Below the pieces are notes generated by a model. It was not told where the DNA came from. It did not search any database and saw nothing but the letters and a program-made list of their open reading frames with translations. The position numbers and the translations under genes are program-made. From contig NW_027192201.1 of the NCBI RefSeq assembly GCF_041956535.1, forward strand, positions 734,206-798,205: a stretch of 64,000 nt of DNA, written 5' to 3'. Source of the stretch: Calcarisporiella thermophila CBS 279.70. Lineage: Eukaryota > Calcarisporiellomycota. Below are positions 1 through 13,719 of this stretch, piece by piece; position 1 is the stretch's first letter, and every line of letters begins with the position of its first letter.

Positions 1-21
1 GTTCAAATCCCAATGGGAGAA
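1..21 (+). tRNA. possible 3' end of a tRNA gene, cut by window edge
   Basis: The first base acts as G53, followed by a TTCAAAT T-loop, then CCCAA as the 3' half of the T-stem and TGGGAGA as the 3' half of the acceptor stem, with discriminator A at position 21. The 5' part lies outside the window, so pairing cannot be verified. No T-run terminator follows within about 100 bases, which weakens the call. Confidence 0.3.
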
Positions 22-1642
22 TACTAGTGCCCATTACTTTAATTGTGTATTCACTTGTGTAATTATTTGTTATTTGTGAGCCTTATTCTTTACAATATAG
101 AAGTTCCAGTATATATGCTTTCCTAAGAACGGTTCGAGCTCACGCGCTATCCTCTTTTTATTCAATCTTTTTTTTAGCTCAAATGATATTAAGGATTTCC
201 AACTTCTATAAAAGCTTAACAATGATATTTAATTGTGAAAGATATCTAGCCCAGCCATCAATGATTTGATAATCGTATGAGGTCTGTGAAAATACATGGG
301 CTTAATACATGAATTCGAAGCACTCTAAACATTTCTATTGAAGTGAAATACATAATTTTATTCTTTTTATTTAGTTTTATTTAATAACAAACAAGTGAAG
401 CTACTCCTATTCAACCTTTAAATAACTTATATTTTTGGGTGATTTCCAATAGCCTACTTCCTTTAAGTAGGCATATTCTTCTTATTCTCTTCTCTTTGTC
501 TATAGAATCTAAGATGTGATATGTACTAATATGTTTTGAAAATTGGATGACATCCGAGTTTCAGCACATATTTATACAGTTTGACGCGTAAAACACCATT
601 ATAGAATATGATAGGAAGGGCTTAATGCAACGAGTGACTTTTCAGATTTTTGCGTATTAATTCAAGATTAATCCAGATAAACACAAACCTATCGTAGGGA
701 AGGGTATATCGTAAGCCAGTGTTCAAACACCAGAATTTAACATATGAAAACACAAAGCTTCCTATTTAGGATCATTTTCTTGAATTAACTACAGGCATAT
801 TCGTCCAAGCAGATACAATTATTAGCAGCTCCTGGATTACTAGCAAAAAAAAAAAATTCAAACATGATCACTTCTTTTTGAAGATGCATTAGAGCCAGTA
901 CTCCTTGATAAAATAAATTTTCTTGATATCATGATGTCTTACCAATTCTTGTTGCTCTCCGGACCAACCTCTTACCCCTATAATAATTGTGATATTTCTG
1001 ATCGAAGTCGATGGAGGTTCTTAGGGGAGGGAAAAAATGTGTAAAATGATTGAAATAGACTGTAGTTTTGGGCAGAAGGAAGAGTAAAGTGTGCTAGCAT
1101 CAAATACAGAATCTATTTTGGCCATTAGTGTGGTGAAAGTACTAGCAGAGACTTGTTTTGCACCCTTTTCAGATTTTTTGTCAATGATGTGATAAAGGTG
1201 TCATTGGCACAGAGAAACCTACAAAAGTTTTCACTGGTACAATAGTACTCTCCGCTCAGACAATGATCAGTTTATTTAATTTTATTCGATCCAAGAAAGT
1301 AGATCGACGGATGGTTTATTGGGTTATACTGTACTAAACAACAGAGTGTATGGCAATTGTCAATATAAACATGGTGCCTCTTTTCATTCTATGTTGAGCT
1401 CCTATTAAAGGGAATCGCCTCCAAATAACGTTTATACATTTTGTAATTTTTTGGGTAATATGCAGTGTTGCTTGCTCTTTTCATATTCGCACTGTATATT
1501 ACAAGATTGACGTTGAATTTGCATGCTCCAAGTGCGCTCAAGATTTTCGTTTTAATTAGACAATGATTTGACTTTTTGGAAGCCATATTTTACATTAGGT
1601 TTCTGGTTGGCGCGAGTTAAAATGAAAAAAATTTTCCAGCCA
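22..1642. other. AT-rich non-coding region
   Basis: Frequent stops in all frames and no family-like translation. The right end is the promoter of the IFRD-like gene. Nothing else is recognised. Confidence 0.6.
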
Positions 1643-1650
1643 TATATAAA
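1643..1650 (+). promoter_or_regulatory. TATA box of the IFRD-like gene
   Basis: TATATAAA, 68 bases upstream of the start codon at 1718. Spacing and orientation fit a core promoter. Confidence 0.45.
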
Positions 1651-1717
1651 GAGAAAAAATTTCACAGTCTGTCACATTCTTTTCCATTAATAACAGAGCG
1701 GCAAAAAATCGCTCAAA

Positions 1718-3414
1718 ATGTCAAGGGATTTGAGAAAAAAGGTGGCCAAAGCCGCCTCGCGCCAGCGTTCTGGCCAAAACACACCCATTGTCCTTTCTCC
1801 CAATGGAAGCCGCTACAACTCTGAAGACGAGGACAACTGGTCCGTATACTCGGGCGACAGCCAGGATTCTTTTGTTTCCTCTGTTGCCAGCCGTGCCGAC
1901 GCGAGCGAGTTAGAAGAGATCACAACGTGGGAGGATGATTTGAAACAATGCGTCGATAATCTTAATGAAAAGCGAACTAGGTAATTCAATGTGTGCAAAT
2001 TGAATGCTAATCATGTATTTGATCAAGAAATTACATTTTAGCACAAGAGAGGAGGCATTGGCAAAACTTGCACGTATCTTGTCAAAAAAGTTTGCGGGTG
2101 AATTGCTTTCGTCGCGGCGGGAAACTCTTCTGGACACATTAAAGAGAGGCATAAAGAAATCAGGAAGTCACACAGAAAACGCATTGGCATCCAAAGGTAA
2201 ATATGATAGTCCATCATACTATTATCAATATTTAGATGTATATGCGTTGGGCGGGTGATTGATCACTGAATCTATCTCTTGACTGATGTCCAATTATCAT
2301 TCTCTTCTTATAGTATTATTACTGACATTCATAACAATTGGTGAAGAGGACGAATCAATGTTCCAAGAGGTATATTCTCTACTGAAATATACAATCGTAA
2401 ACAACCCAAGTTCCAGCGTAAAATGCAGCGTAATTAAAAAAATTTTTTTGACCCATTCAGCCTTCATTATGAGTAACTCTGTTGCCTTTAGTGTATCGAT
2501 ACGCTAGCGATGGCATGCTTCATTGCTGCGTCGATAGAAGATACTATTGAATGTCTTGGCTTTTTCTTCGAGATTTTGAAAACATCCAGTAGATCGATCA
2601 ATTCCGATGAATCCGACGCAGCATTAACACATGCAGCTAATGCCTATGGCTTGTTATTCTCAATAATATGGGGCGAGGGTAGAGGCGACGAGAGTACCCT
2701 ACAGGAAGAGCTCAAAAAGTAATCTGATTTTCTGATTCGATGGTGATTAAATGGGCTTGACTAATATGATCTCTTCTAATAATTTTTAGAGTAATGCCTG
2801 TCCAACTCAAACTTTTGGAATCATCCGTAATGGAGACTAGGGTTGCAGCTGGCCTCAACATCGCCCTCATATTCGAATCCGCCAGCTTTCACAACGAAGA
2901 CGATGAAGATGAAGTTGAGATCGCAGGGAATAACACCGAGTACGACCAGATGGACGAGCTTGTAGAGCTATTACAGCAGCTTGCAACCGACTCCAATCGC
3001 CGCCGGAGTAAAAAGGACCGCAGCCATCAACGTAGCGTTTTTCGAGATATTGTGCGGACAGTGGAGGCTGGTGTGCATCCCGAAGAGCGCTTAAAATTCC
3101 GCCGTCAAACATTGCGCCTAGAATCATGGGCGAAGATCTTGCAGCTGAAATCATTCCGTTCCGCCTTATCCGGAGGCTTACAGATCCATTTCGAGAGCAA
3201 CGAGCTAGTGCAGGGGGTGTTTCAGTTCGTTCCGTTACCACCTGCAGGGTCACGCACCTCTTCGTCCACCCCAAGTAACAACCACGAAGATGAAGGCGAA
3301 AACTATCAGGAGAATTCGGTGGACCGACGGTATTTGAATGCAGAAATGGCTAAGGAGCGCACACGGGAGCGCAATAGACAGCGACGCGGGAAGAGTGGAG
3401 CTGCTTATTACTAA
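1718..3414 (+). CDS. IFRD-family protein (interferon-related developmental regulator-like)
   Basis: Five exons (1718-1980, 2042-2196, 2314-2429, 2492-2718, 2790-3414) give 461 aa. The N-terminus is Ser-rich and acidic. Residues of about 85-290 form the helical, armadillo-like IFRD N-domain, with the conserved ALAMACF-type helix (here TLAMACFIAAS). Residues of about 370-420 carry the C-terminal IFRD motif (SWAKILQLKSFRSALSGG). The end is basic (RERNRQRRGKSG). In animals the family acts as transcriptional coregulators, and IFRD1/2 also bind idle ribosomes; its role in fungi is less clear. All junctions are GT-AG and restore one frame. The gene is convergent with the DUS3 gene. Family assignment is firm; function is inferred. 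Confidence 0.85.
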
Positions 3415-3704
3415 CAAAACTGTAGCTCCCCACTGCCCGCCTTTTGTCCTTAGCATCATCACGCCTCCCATTAATTTTCTTATGTTGTTTTTATATACTA
3501 TACTCCCCCCATTCTATTTTTTTTTTTAATTATGATCATATTGGCATCTTGTATTATATAGATGTGCGCAAAAAAGGGTCCAATATTTTATTTTTTTTTC
3601 TTGTGTCTATCCCTTCTCCTTCATTGCTACTTAAATACATTTGGATAGTTTATTTAGACTATCAAAACAACTCGTAAACTATCTCGCCTTTTTAGCCTTT
3701 CATT

Positions 3705-6434
3705 TCAGCCTTCATAAGAGTTGGCTTTATGCTTTGGAATGAACTTGAAATCCGAAGGCGCAGGCCCCAGGAGCATCTCACTTAAAACAGAGAGAACGCT
3801 GTGTTAATAATTTTCATGGGCGTTCTCACAAGTTAGCGCTAGCTTACCTTATCTTGACCCAGTCCGACGCTTTGGAACTCGCCATCAAAGTCTCAAGCTC
3901 GTCTCTGCCGTAATAGGCCGGGGGACGCTCGTTCATTTTCTGCGGTAAAACCTCCAACAGTCCCACAGGCACATAGCGGTGCAGGAATGATTGCCACTCG
4001 CACAAGTAGCGCCGCGTTTGATTTACTCCCAAAGTATCGCTGCCCCAATGCTCGAGCCCGTAATCACAGAACCGGCGCAGCATATCAAATCGCTCCCGCG
4101 AGGAAATGTCCCAGTGTCTACGGGATTTAATTTCATCAAATAACCAAGGTTTTATCTATCCCACCCACACAACTAGAGCTTTAGCACTGACTTAGCATTC
4201 ACGTTGTCCCAAAGCATATACATACCAAAGCACCGCGACCGATCATAATTCCGTCCACTCCAGACGCCATATCATTATAATAGTCCTCATAGGAGAGCAC
4301 GTCCCCGTTGCCAAAGAAAGACATTGTATTACGTAGAGAAGAGCATTGGGCTATGTAGTCCCAATCGGCTAACTTAGTGTAGCGCTGTTGTCGAGAGCGA
4401 CCATGAAGCTAAGGAAAAGTCCCGTAAGTCAATATGAGCATTGCTCGGTCCCTATAGAGTTTGGAAATTTACCGTCCCGAGAGAAATGCCCTATATAAAA
4501 ATGAAATGGCAAAGAATGAATATAAGATTGAACAATTGAGGATACGATTTCTACATACCCAGTCTTCCAGTTTTGGCACTATTTTGTGAGCTGTCGGCAC
4601 ATTGTCCTTCACACCCATCCGGAATTTAGCAGTAACAGGCACGTCTACCACTCTGACCATACCTCTTAATATCTTTCCCATTTTTCCAACAGAGTCGAGA
4701 AGTGCACTTCCTCCACCCTACAGAAGAACTGAGTGTTAAATAAAGACAGAGTAAAGGAGGCAAAATTACCATACCTTATTGAATACAAGGTCTACTGGAC
4801 ATCCCATATTCAGATCTAAAAAGTCCATTTCGATTTCGTTATTCAGCATCTCAGCTGTCTTGACAAGAGCATCAGGCTTATTTCCAGCAAGCTATATGGG
4901 GTAGAAGGTATTTTAGAGATTTGAGTGCCATGAAAAGGTCAACAGAAATATGCACCTGAATTCCGAAAATGTCTTCAGATTTGTGCTTTCTGACCAGTGC
5001 CCATTCTGTTTGCTGGCCCTGGAGGAGGTTTGTGGCCATAGCCATTTCAGAACAGGTGATATCTACACCGAATTCTTTGCATATACGACGGAACGGAAGA
5101 TTGCCAACAGTGGTAAGGGGAGCAAGATAGAGCTTGTCACGAAAATCAATCTAAAAGGGAGCAGACACAAGAAAAAATCTCGGTGAGTAACATGATGTAT
5201 CCTCAAAACTATAAAAAAACCTACCGTTTTCTTCTCACATTGCCTCAAAGGCACATCGGGTACACTGTAATCCCCAGCTTTCAGCTCTTCTTCCTTTTTC
5301 TCTCCAGCATGGGGTGTTTCACTCTCCTCCGCTGATTTCTCTGGGATATCTGCAGCAACATCCTCATCTGTGTTCTTCTGCGTATCTCCTTCACTCTTTT
5401 CGCTTTCTTTTGCTAGTTTATTCTGCAGGTGCTTCTCGCGTTCCTTCTTTGCGGCTTCTGCAATTTCGGCCAGGTAAGCATCGGCCTTTGGGAATGGATA
5501 CTATCGAATATTGGAGATGATGAGCTACCAAGTTGGGAACTAGGGACGGTAAGCCAAAGGATGAAAATACCTGCAGGGTGCGGAGAGATTTCTGAAAATC
5601 TCGAGATATAAAGTTGGTGACATTCTTGGGAGCATTTTTGGCACGCTACAAGATAATTTCGATCGTTGAAAAAACGTGTCAGGATAAACAAACAGTGGAT
5701 ATAAAAGCCTACCTCTTCATCCACAATTAACTTTCCATCCTCAGATAGATGAGCCTTCAGGTACCGACACTTGTAACCATATGGGCATCTTATGATAGTT
5801 TCTCGTTAATAATCTCTGTTTAATTACTAGTATAAAATAAGAATACCCACTTTCCATAGAGATTGTAGTGTACGCACTGGTCACCGATATCCGGTGGCTT
5901 GCATGCTAGATAGGCCTCCAAGTCATGACTTAACTTACAGCTATTAGGATCAATATCTAGTGAGCTACTCTTCAGTTGAGAAAGAAAGCAAGGAAGGCCT
6001 ACTCTGGGAAGGTACATTCTTCACCAATGGTAGTTCTCTGGCATAGCTATATGATCAGAAGAGCCGTGAATTAAACATTCTTCCTTTAGATTTTAATATA
6101 GAAACTTACTCTAATTTTATCTACAACATGCTTTGTGACTCTATCTTTGTTCTGCCCGCGCTTTCTCTCCCGCTTTTGCTTCTTTTTGGGGGGCTCCTCT
6201 ACCGGTTCTCCCGTTTTTTGCTCGTCCTGACGATACTCTTCCGTAGAATTCTCATTAGCGCCTTCGTCGCCGAAAACGGCTTCACATCTATTTTCGAGAT
6301 CTTCCTCCTTCGGCTTGAGGTATCTGGAAAGGAAATAGAATTTGAAAAAATATCTAAAAGGTGCACTTCCGCCGGGGATCAACCTACTCTTTCTTGACGG
6401 GTGCCACGCCTTTTATACGTCCTTGCTCAGTCAT
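3705..6434 (-). CDS. DUS3: tRNA-dihydrouridine(47) synthase, Dus3 family
   Basis: Fourteen exons give 625 aa: 6434-6388, 6323-6110, 6046-6003, 5940-5851, 5788-5713, 5645-5571, 5500-5225, 5150-4956, 4891-4775, 4717-4559, 4490-4473, 4408-4226, 4155-3848, 3780-3705. Order: short basic N-terminus with KRGQNKDR; two CCCH zinc fingers (about 88-150); acidic linker (about 190-260); FMN-binding TIM barrel (about 275 on). The catalytic cysteine lies in NMGCPVDL, near residue 370. The end shows the Dus3 signature [12 protein letters not shown]. The enzyme reduces U47 in the tRNA variable loop with NAD(P)H; fungal Dus3 also modifies some mRNAs. One exon is only 18 nt (GISLGT). It shares a 235 bp divergent promoter region with the aspartate aminotransferase. 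Confidence 0.95.
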
Positions 6435-6669
6435 GATCTCGGCTTTCGCTAGGTAAGTGGAAAACGAAGGCATAGCAAATGAAAATAAGAATGACTGTCA
6501 AAAAACTGCGCCACGAAACCCGCATGTGATGAACTTGGATAGTTTTTCATTATCTTAATATCTTAGCACTCATGCGCGCTTTTCTGAGCGATTTTCCCCG
6601 TTAAACCTACACTTTATATTATTCATTTTTTCAGAGTGGAATTAGTTTTATACAGGAATCATTGTTATA

Positions 6670-8350
<1,681 letters not shown>

Positions 8351-8573
8351 GTAGGTCCAGTTAGCTTGAAGATTTAAAAAAAAAAAATGCCGCAGAGATC
8401 TCGCCCCCATATATTTTGTGTTGTTTTGTTTTGTTGCTCGACTACTTGATTTATAAATATATATAATTTTTTTTTCAATCGCATTTATATCAAGATAATT
8501 TAAGCGAAGTTTGTGAACGAAATAAATTTTTTTTAGAAAAAAAAGAAATCTATTCTCCCTCCATATGACACAA

Positions 8574-9008
8574 TTATTTCACCAGATCTTGCAGTTTCTG
8601 CTCGATGTCCTTGGCAGACAAATTCTCCAGCACGACCTTTTTCTCGCGCCCGAATTCTTTCGATAAACAGAAAGGGGGTTAATCAGAAGATCCACTTGCC
8701 AAAGTAACCATCAAGCGTTACCAAAACGTGCGAATGCCCGTGCCTGGGAACCCGATGCCTCGCGGATCAATATGGGAAGATGCGGATTGGCTTTCTTGAT
8801 TGTCGTATAATTTGTCGCGATGAATTCGCTAACGGATGAAGTAAAAATAATAAATAAGATCAATAAAGATTGAAAGTTGAGGTGTGAGGGTTTGGGAAGT
8901 TAACATGGAGGCGAACACTCACCGAAGGCCGTTACTGGTGGGTGAAGTTTGGCAGAAGTGGAATCTTAATTCCTTGAGAGCTTTTGGAAGGGCAGCCTTT
9001 AACGACAT
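8574..9008 (-). CDS. NADH dehydrogenase (complex I) B8 subunit, NDUFA2-like
   Basis: Three exons (9008-8923, 8828-8722, 8656-8574) encode 91 aa, the family's usual length. Visible are the N-terminal ELRFHFCQTSPTS element, the central ANPHLPILIREASG core of the thioredoxin-like fold, and the C-terminal FGREKKVVLENLS. It is a small accessory subunit of the peripheral arm of mitochondrial complex I. Its presence implies a respiring fungus that has kept complex I, unlike Saccharomyces. Confidence 0.9.
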
Positions 9009-9551
9009 GATTGAGATGAGAGAGAGATATTATCAAGCCGAGTATCAGACAGGGAAGCTGAATATTCGGCATTGTTTTCTGCGGCTTAGCTCAAGTGCTA
9101 TCCAGAGGAGGGTTTCCAAAGAAAGAAAGATTTCAGACATTGGCACTTTACTGAAATGATAGAGGATGTGTGTATGAGGGGGAAAAAAATTAAAAAAAAA
9201 TCAAAAACTTTCTACAAAAGAAAAAAATATAGCCATAAATTATAAAAAGTTGAAGTGGGAGAATTTGGCTAAATCTACAAAAGCTGAGGTTAAAAAGGAA
9301 CAGCACAAAATAAATGGCATGCATTTTGCTCACCCCAAAACCGAATAACCCAGTCAACCCTAGCACAATGCACGTATTGGAAGAGAGGGAGAGAGAATGG
9401 AGAAAGGAGACCGCTAGAGGAGGAGCAGGAAAGATATACAAATAAAAAGAAAGGCATCGTTCAACGATAAACCAGAGGGAGAGAACAAAAAAAAGTCAGA
9501 AACAAGCATTAGAATAAACATATAGAAAAATAATTTGCACGAATATATGGA
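9009..9551. other. intergenic, AT-rich
   Basis: Lies between the start of the NDUFA2 gene and the 3' end of the bZIP gene, both on the minus strand. Contains A/T runs and purine tracts and no coding signal. It must hold the NDUFA2 promoter and the bZIP 3' UTR. Confidence 0.6.
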
Positions 9552-10518
9552 CTAGCTCCCGCAATTTCGGCTGAGATCTCCACCTGTTTCACTCCTCACA
9601 CCCGCATTTTCGCCCATTCCTATTGTGTTGAAGACAGGTGGGGCAGTCGCTACTGCAGCAATGGGGCAGTTTCGATGGGCCATTAGCACGGTCTGTAGCC
9701 GCATCACCTCCTCCTGAAGCATGGCGGTTTGTTTACGGAGTTGGTCGTTTTGGGAAGAAAGCATGTCGTAGTTGGATTGCAGTGATGCGAGCCATTGCTT
9801 CTTCCGCTGTCTGCATTTGAGAGCGGCCTGTCGGTTTCGCTCGAGGAAATCCTTCCGCTTCTCTTCGTCCTCGATATCTTTGGAGCTGCGGATTTTTTTT
9901 CGCCGGCCACTGCCGGCGTTCACCTTGAGGTGACTGTCCCTTACGGGGGTTGATTCTTTGCTAATGCGTTTATTGGAGGTGGAGGCGGGCTTGAGGTCTG
10001 GAGAGGACTGGGTGGTTGTGGTTGACGACGAGATGCTCCGTGCTCGCCCCACATTGACGGACTCCGTCACCACCTCCATCCCTATGGCTTTGTTTGCAGT
10101 ATGGCCTGCAATGGGGTCATTGGAGCCGTTGCCTATGGTAGTGTTTCCTGTCATGGCTCCTTCCATCACAAATCCTAATCCATTCCATCCATTCCCTGTG
10201 CTGCCAGGTGTCAGACCAGTTCCACTGCCGATATTCCCTGGAGCCCCATCGAAACGCAGGTCATCTGAGGCACCGAAAAAGCTCTGCTCAAAAGGATTGG
10301 GCTCAAGCTCAAGCTTGGAACAGGCGGCCAGAAAGCGTGTTGGTGTCTGTTCGGTGGTGGGAAGGGGAAGAGTGTCTGAAAATTTCAGGGATTCTGATGT
10401 TTGATTGCAATGAAGATTAGGAGCTATTTTTACGCAATGGAGATTCAAGGCTGTTTCAGAACAGGTCATTACCAATCGGTTTAGAGATGTCATGAGAAGA
10501 GCTATCTGCGAGTGTCAT
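9552..10518 (-). CDS. CREB/ATF-type bZIP transcription factor (Atf1/Sko1-like)
   Basis: Two exons (10518-10473, 10375-9552) encode 289 aa. A longer single-exon reading from 10493 exists, but the spliced start (MTLADSSSHDISKP) joins cleanly to the Atf1-like TPTRFL...NPFEQSFFG block, so I prefer it. The bZIP spans about 180-245: basic region with NRQAALKCRQRKKQW, then a heptad zipper (SLQSNYDML and following). This basic region is typical of factors that bind CRE sites (TGACGTCA). Fungal relatives act downstream of stress MAP kinases. SP/TP sites in the middle segment could be MAPK targets. A CRE-like TGATGTCA lies 140 bp upstream. Confidence 0.9.
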
Positions 10519-11579
10519 ACTTGAAGGCCGCGCCGGAATATGGAAGTAAGGGGCCAAAGGAGGGGACCAAGATTTAGAAAATCTTTTTGAAATTTTGAAA
10601 TAAATGGGAAAAAAGTTCAACAAAAAAATAGTGCTTTTTCATTAATTGTGTTCTCCATGATGTCATATCCCACTGCACAAAGAAAGTAAAGGGGGTCAGC
10701 CCGGAGTCCAAAAACCTTTGACACTCCAAGCCACCGCATTAAACTATTTCGGTGACGATTTGGAATCCTCCCGCAATTTAGGCTTTTTTGTGGGTGATAG
10801 GAGCATGTTTTTCAATTTAAGTTCCCATTTCGGCCCTTTTTCCATCCCCTCGCCCTAACGTGGTGTCTGCAGGCCCAGAGGCTCCCCATTCGCAAGGGCC
10901 TCTCTTGACACTCCTCTCCGATTGCCTGCTTTCCCCCTCCCCCCAGCAATACTGCAGCCTAAGGCAACAGCACTATGCCTAAAAGATTCAAGATCAAGGC
11001 ACTGCCATCCGAAGTGTTAGGGGAGGAGGAAATGCTCCTATGTTCGAGGTGGATATGCATGGGGGGAGGGGAGGGGCAGCGATATTCAAGCGCGCTATAT
11101 CCACAATTTTTCTGACAAGTTGGAGGACCGTAGTAGTTGGGATAGAGCCCGCCGGTGGATGGTCAATTAGAAACAAACGCAGCACCAATGAAACTCCGGA
11201 AAGTCGTGGTGGCTCTGCCGGTCAGAAAGTCCTTTTCAGACCCACCCTGATCTTCGGACCTTGAAACTGGCCTCTCTCTCCCAGGAAAGGGCTCCTGATC
11301 CGATCGCAGCTTGCTCGTTACCGCTTCTGAGCCAATTTAAAGTACATTGCATGACCGTTATTCAGGCAACAAGCCAAAGCTTGCTCTCAACAAGCTAGCT
11401 CTGTCCTTTTGCTCTTGCTCTCGCGTTCTTCCCAGCATCCCTTTCTCCTCACCATCGCCCTCTTCTTCTCGCCATTACTTTCATTATTTTCTACTGGATG
11501 CTGCTTCGATAGCTGTTGTTTGTTCAGTATTCTTGTTTATTAGTTTATTTCTCTTCTCCCTCGCTGGAAAGAGGGTTAA
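10519..11579. promoter_or_regulatory. divergent promoter region (bZIP / 3D protein)
   Basis: No convincing coding sequence. It contains the CRE-like site at 10658-10665 and pyrimidine-rich tracts near 11400-11560 leading to the TATA box of the right-hand gene. Confidence 0.5.
10658..10665. promoter_or_regulatory. CRE-like site TGATGTCA
   Basis: One mismatch from the palindromic CRE TGACGTCA, 140 bp upstream of the start of the bZIP gene, whose product should bind such sites. This could indicate autoregulation. A single 8-mer is weak evidence. Confidence 0.3.
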
Positions 11580-11587
11580 TATAAATA
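11580..11587 (+). promoter_or_regulatory. TATA box of the 3D-domain gene
   Basis: TATAAATA on the plus strand, 98 bases before the preferred start codon at 11685. Confidence 0.5.
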
Positions 11588-11684
11588 GACGCAGAAATAA
11601 CGGCCTAAAACTCATTTGCACTCATTAAAATCATCTTATTCCATCTATCATACGCGTTATCTTGCCAATTCCCTGGTTTATGAC

Positions 11685-12824
11685 ATGAGGCTTACTGTTC
11701 TACGGCTGGCGTTTTTCCTGGGCAGCTTGGCCTCGACTCGAGTGGAATCATCCGCCAATACCCGGGCACTGCAACATCTTTCCGTTCGTAGAGCGAGCCT
11801 GGATCCATATGTGGTGCCAGGGAAGAGCATCGATTTACGTTTGGCCCCGCAATGGGGCAGGCAGCCTCCTAACAATGAGTGGGTGAAGTGGGAGGACCAC
11901 GGGGAAAGAGAGAATGACGCGGATGGACTCGAGGAAGAGGATTCAAAAAATGAAGAGGAAGATGGAGAAGAAAATAGAGAAGAAGAAGGCGACGATGACG
12001 ACGACGACGAAGAAGAAGAAGAAGAAGAAGAGGAGGAGGAGGAGGAGGAGGAGGAGGAGGAAGACGAAGACGATATAAAGGAGAAACCCGGAAAATCCAG
12101 GAGATTAAGAAAAGAGAAAAGAGCTATGCGGAGAAGGGGCCCTAGACGTGTCCAAAAGAAACAGAAAAGCGGGAGGAGAAAACTGATTCAAAGGCAATCC
12201 GTCTTGTAAGTTGGAAGACTCGAGGGCCGTTCCCATGTTTCATGCTAACCCACATGTCTTGGCTCGTATTCGATTAGCACCTACTACTGGATCACCCGTC
12301 AAAGACACTTCGAAAGCCCTAAGAACAGAGCCGAAAAGCTCGTTTCAATTGGCACCTGTGATCGCAGACAGCTCGGAAAGGTTCCGCTTGGATTTGCAAA
12401 GCAACTCGCGATGGAAGGCACGGCCCGGATGATGAACGGCGATCTCTTAAACTTGGGCAAGTGTGCATGCAAGGATTCATACATGTGCTTCGCCAAACTC
12501 GACAATGACGCCTTCCCTTTTGGCCAGACCGCCCTCGGCTCCCCGCTCATCCCGTTCGTCTCGGTGGCGGCGAACGATCTGGCCCCTCCGGGCAAGACTC
12601 TCAAGATTTTTGTTCCGCAGCTGGTAGGGTGGAAGGTTCCCGGGTCCAAACTTACACACAATGGATGCTTGCTTGTGGATGATCGGGGCTACTCCTTTAC
12701 TGACCGACACATCGACTTCTTCGTGGAGGATAAGAACAGCTATGAGCAGCTGAACCGTGCTCACCGGTTGACCCATGTCGACATATACCAAGGGCAGAGC
12801 TGCAAGCTTCAACGCTACCTATAA
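11685..12824 (+). CDS. secreted 3D-domain (double-psi beta-barrel) protein with poly-acidic spacer
   Basis: Two exons (11685-12205, 12278-12824) encode 355 aa. The start at 11685 gives a signal peptide (MRLTVLRLAFFLGSLAST); an in-frame ATG at 11616 would add 23 residues before it and spoil the signal. Residues of about 65-130 are very acidic, with a long Asp/Glu run encoded first by GAA and then GAG codons, followed by a basic segment (about 135-170). The C-terminal half starts TYYWITRQ and contains SIGTC, GTARMMNGD and GCLLVDDRG. It resembles the 3D domain of the double-psi barrel fold shared with RlpA, MltA and expansin relatives, with the conserved acidic residues. A wall-associated carbohydrate-binding or lytic role is plausible but unproven. 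Confidence 0.75.
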
Positions 12825-13719
12825 ATTAGGGTTTCTGCCAAAGAGGTCTGAAACGATCCCCATCCCTTTCGTTACTTTGCTTTTAAAGTTTATTATTCAC
12901 CTTAATCTTTTAATGAACTCCTAAAGTTTGCATTTTATCTCTCATCTCCAATTCCCCTGCATTGAATGTTTTACTAAATCTCCATCCGCCTAATAATCCT
13001 AATCTAATTTCTTCATTCGCTACCCCCCACACCTACTGCTGCACTTAGATCTGCTTTTAATGCCACCTCTAAATATTTTCTTTTATATATAGTTCCTATT
13101 ATAAATCTCTTTAAAATAATGCTCCTCTCCCCCTACCATAGCTTTTTTCCTTACTGGTCTTATTGAGAAGATGTTTCCTAAGCAATTTAATTCATCCCTT
13201 TACACCCATTGCTATACTCTCACTCTTTTCTTGTCATATCATTTCCTTCAAATAAGTTTGCCAATTTGGAAAAAAAGGTAAATAATTTAAATATATATTG
13301 TTAATAATAGACCTATTCTTGTCCTTATCAAGCGTAAGATTTCAGCGAGGAAGATGAGTGAAATAATCAAATAGAATAAGAAAAGAAAAAAGGAGCGATC
13401 GTTCTAGGCTACAGGAAAAGGGAGGGAGAGAAGGAATTAAAGCGTTCGATGGAGAACAAGGGAAAACAAGGGAATAAAAATTAAACGTGCGTCCTACTCT
13501 CCTCCTAATAACAATAACAATAATAATAAAATATTATTAAAATAAAAATGAGGGGAATGAGTCACCATAAATAGAGAAAAAGAAAAAGAATCCAAACCGA
13601 ACTCGTGAGGGAGAGAGAAAAGAGGTTATTTTTGGAGATTTTTTTCCAGAGGCGAGTTGAATGTACAAATAAATAAGAAAGGGGCATCCAAATAAATAGC
13701 TGTCTAGGAGTTGGGACGA
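12825..13719. other. convergent intergenic region
   Basis: AT-rich 3' UTR/terminator zone shared by the 3D-domain gene and the mucin-like gene. TTTTA and AATAAA-like motifs are abundant. No coding signal. Confidence 0.6.

Noticed and set aside
9064-9159. A-box-like CTTAGCTCAAGTG near the NDUFA2 gene
   Set aside because: No matching B box or stems; part of the gene's leader region.
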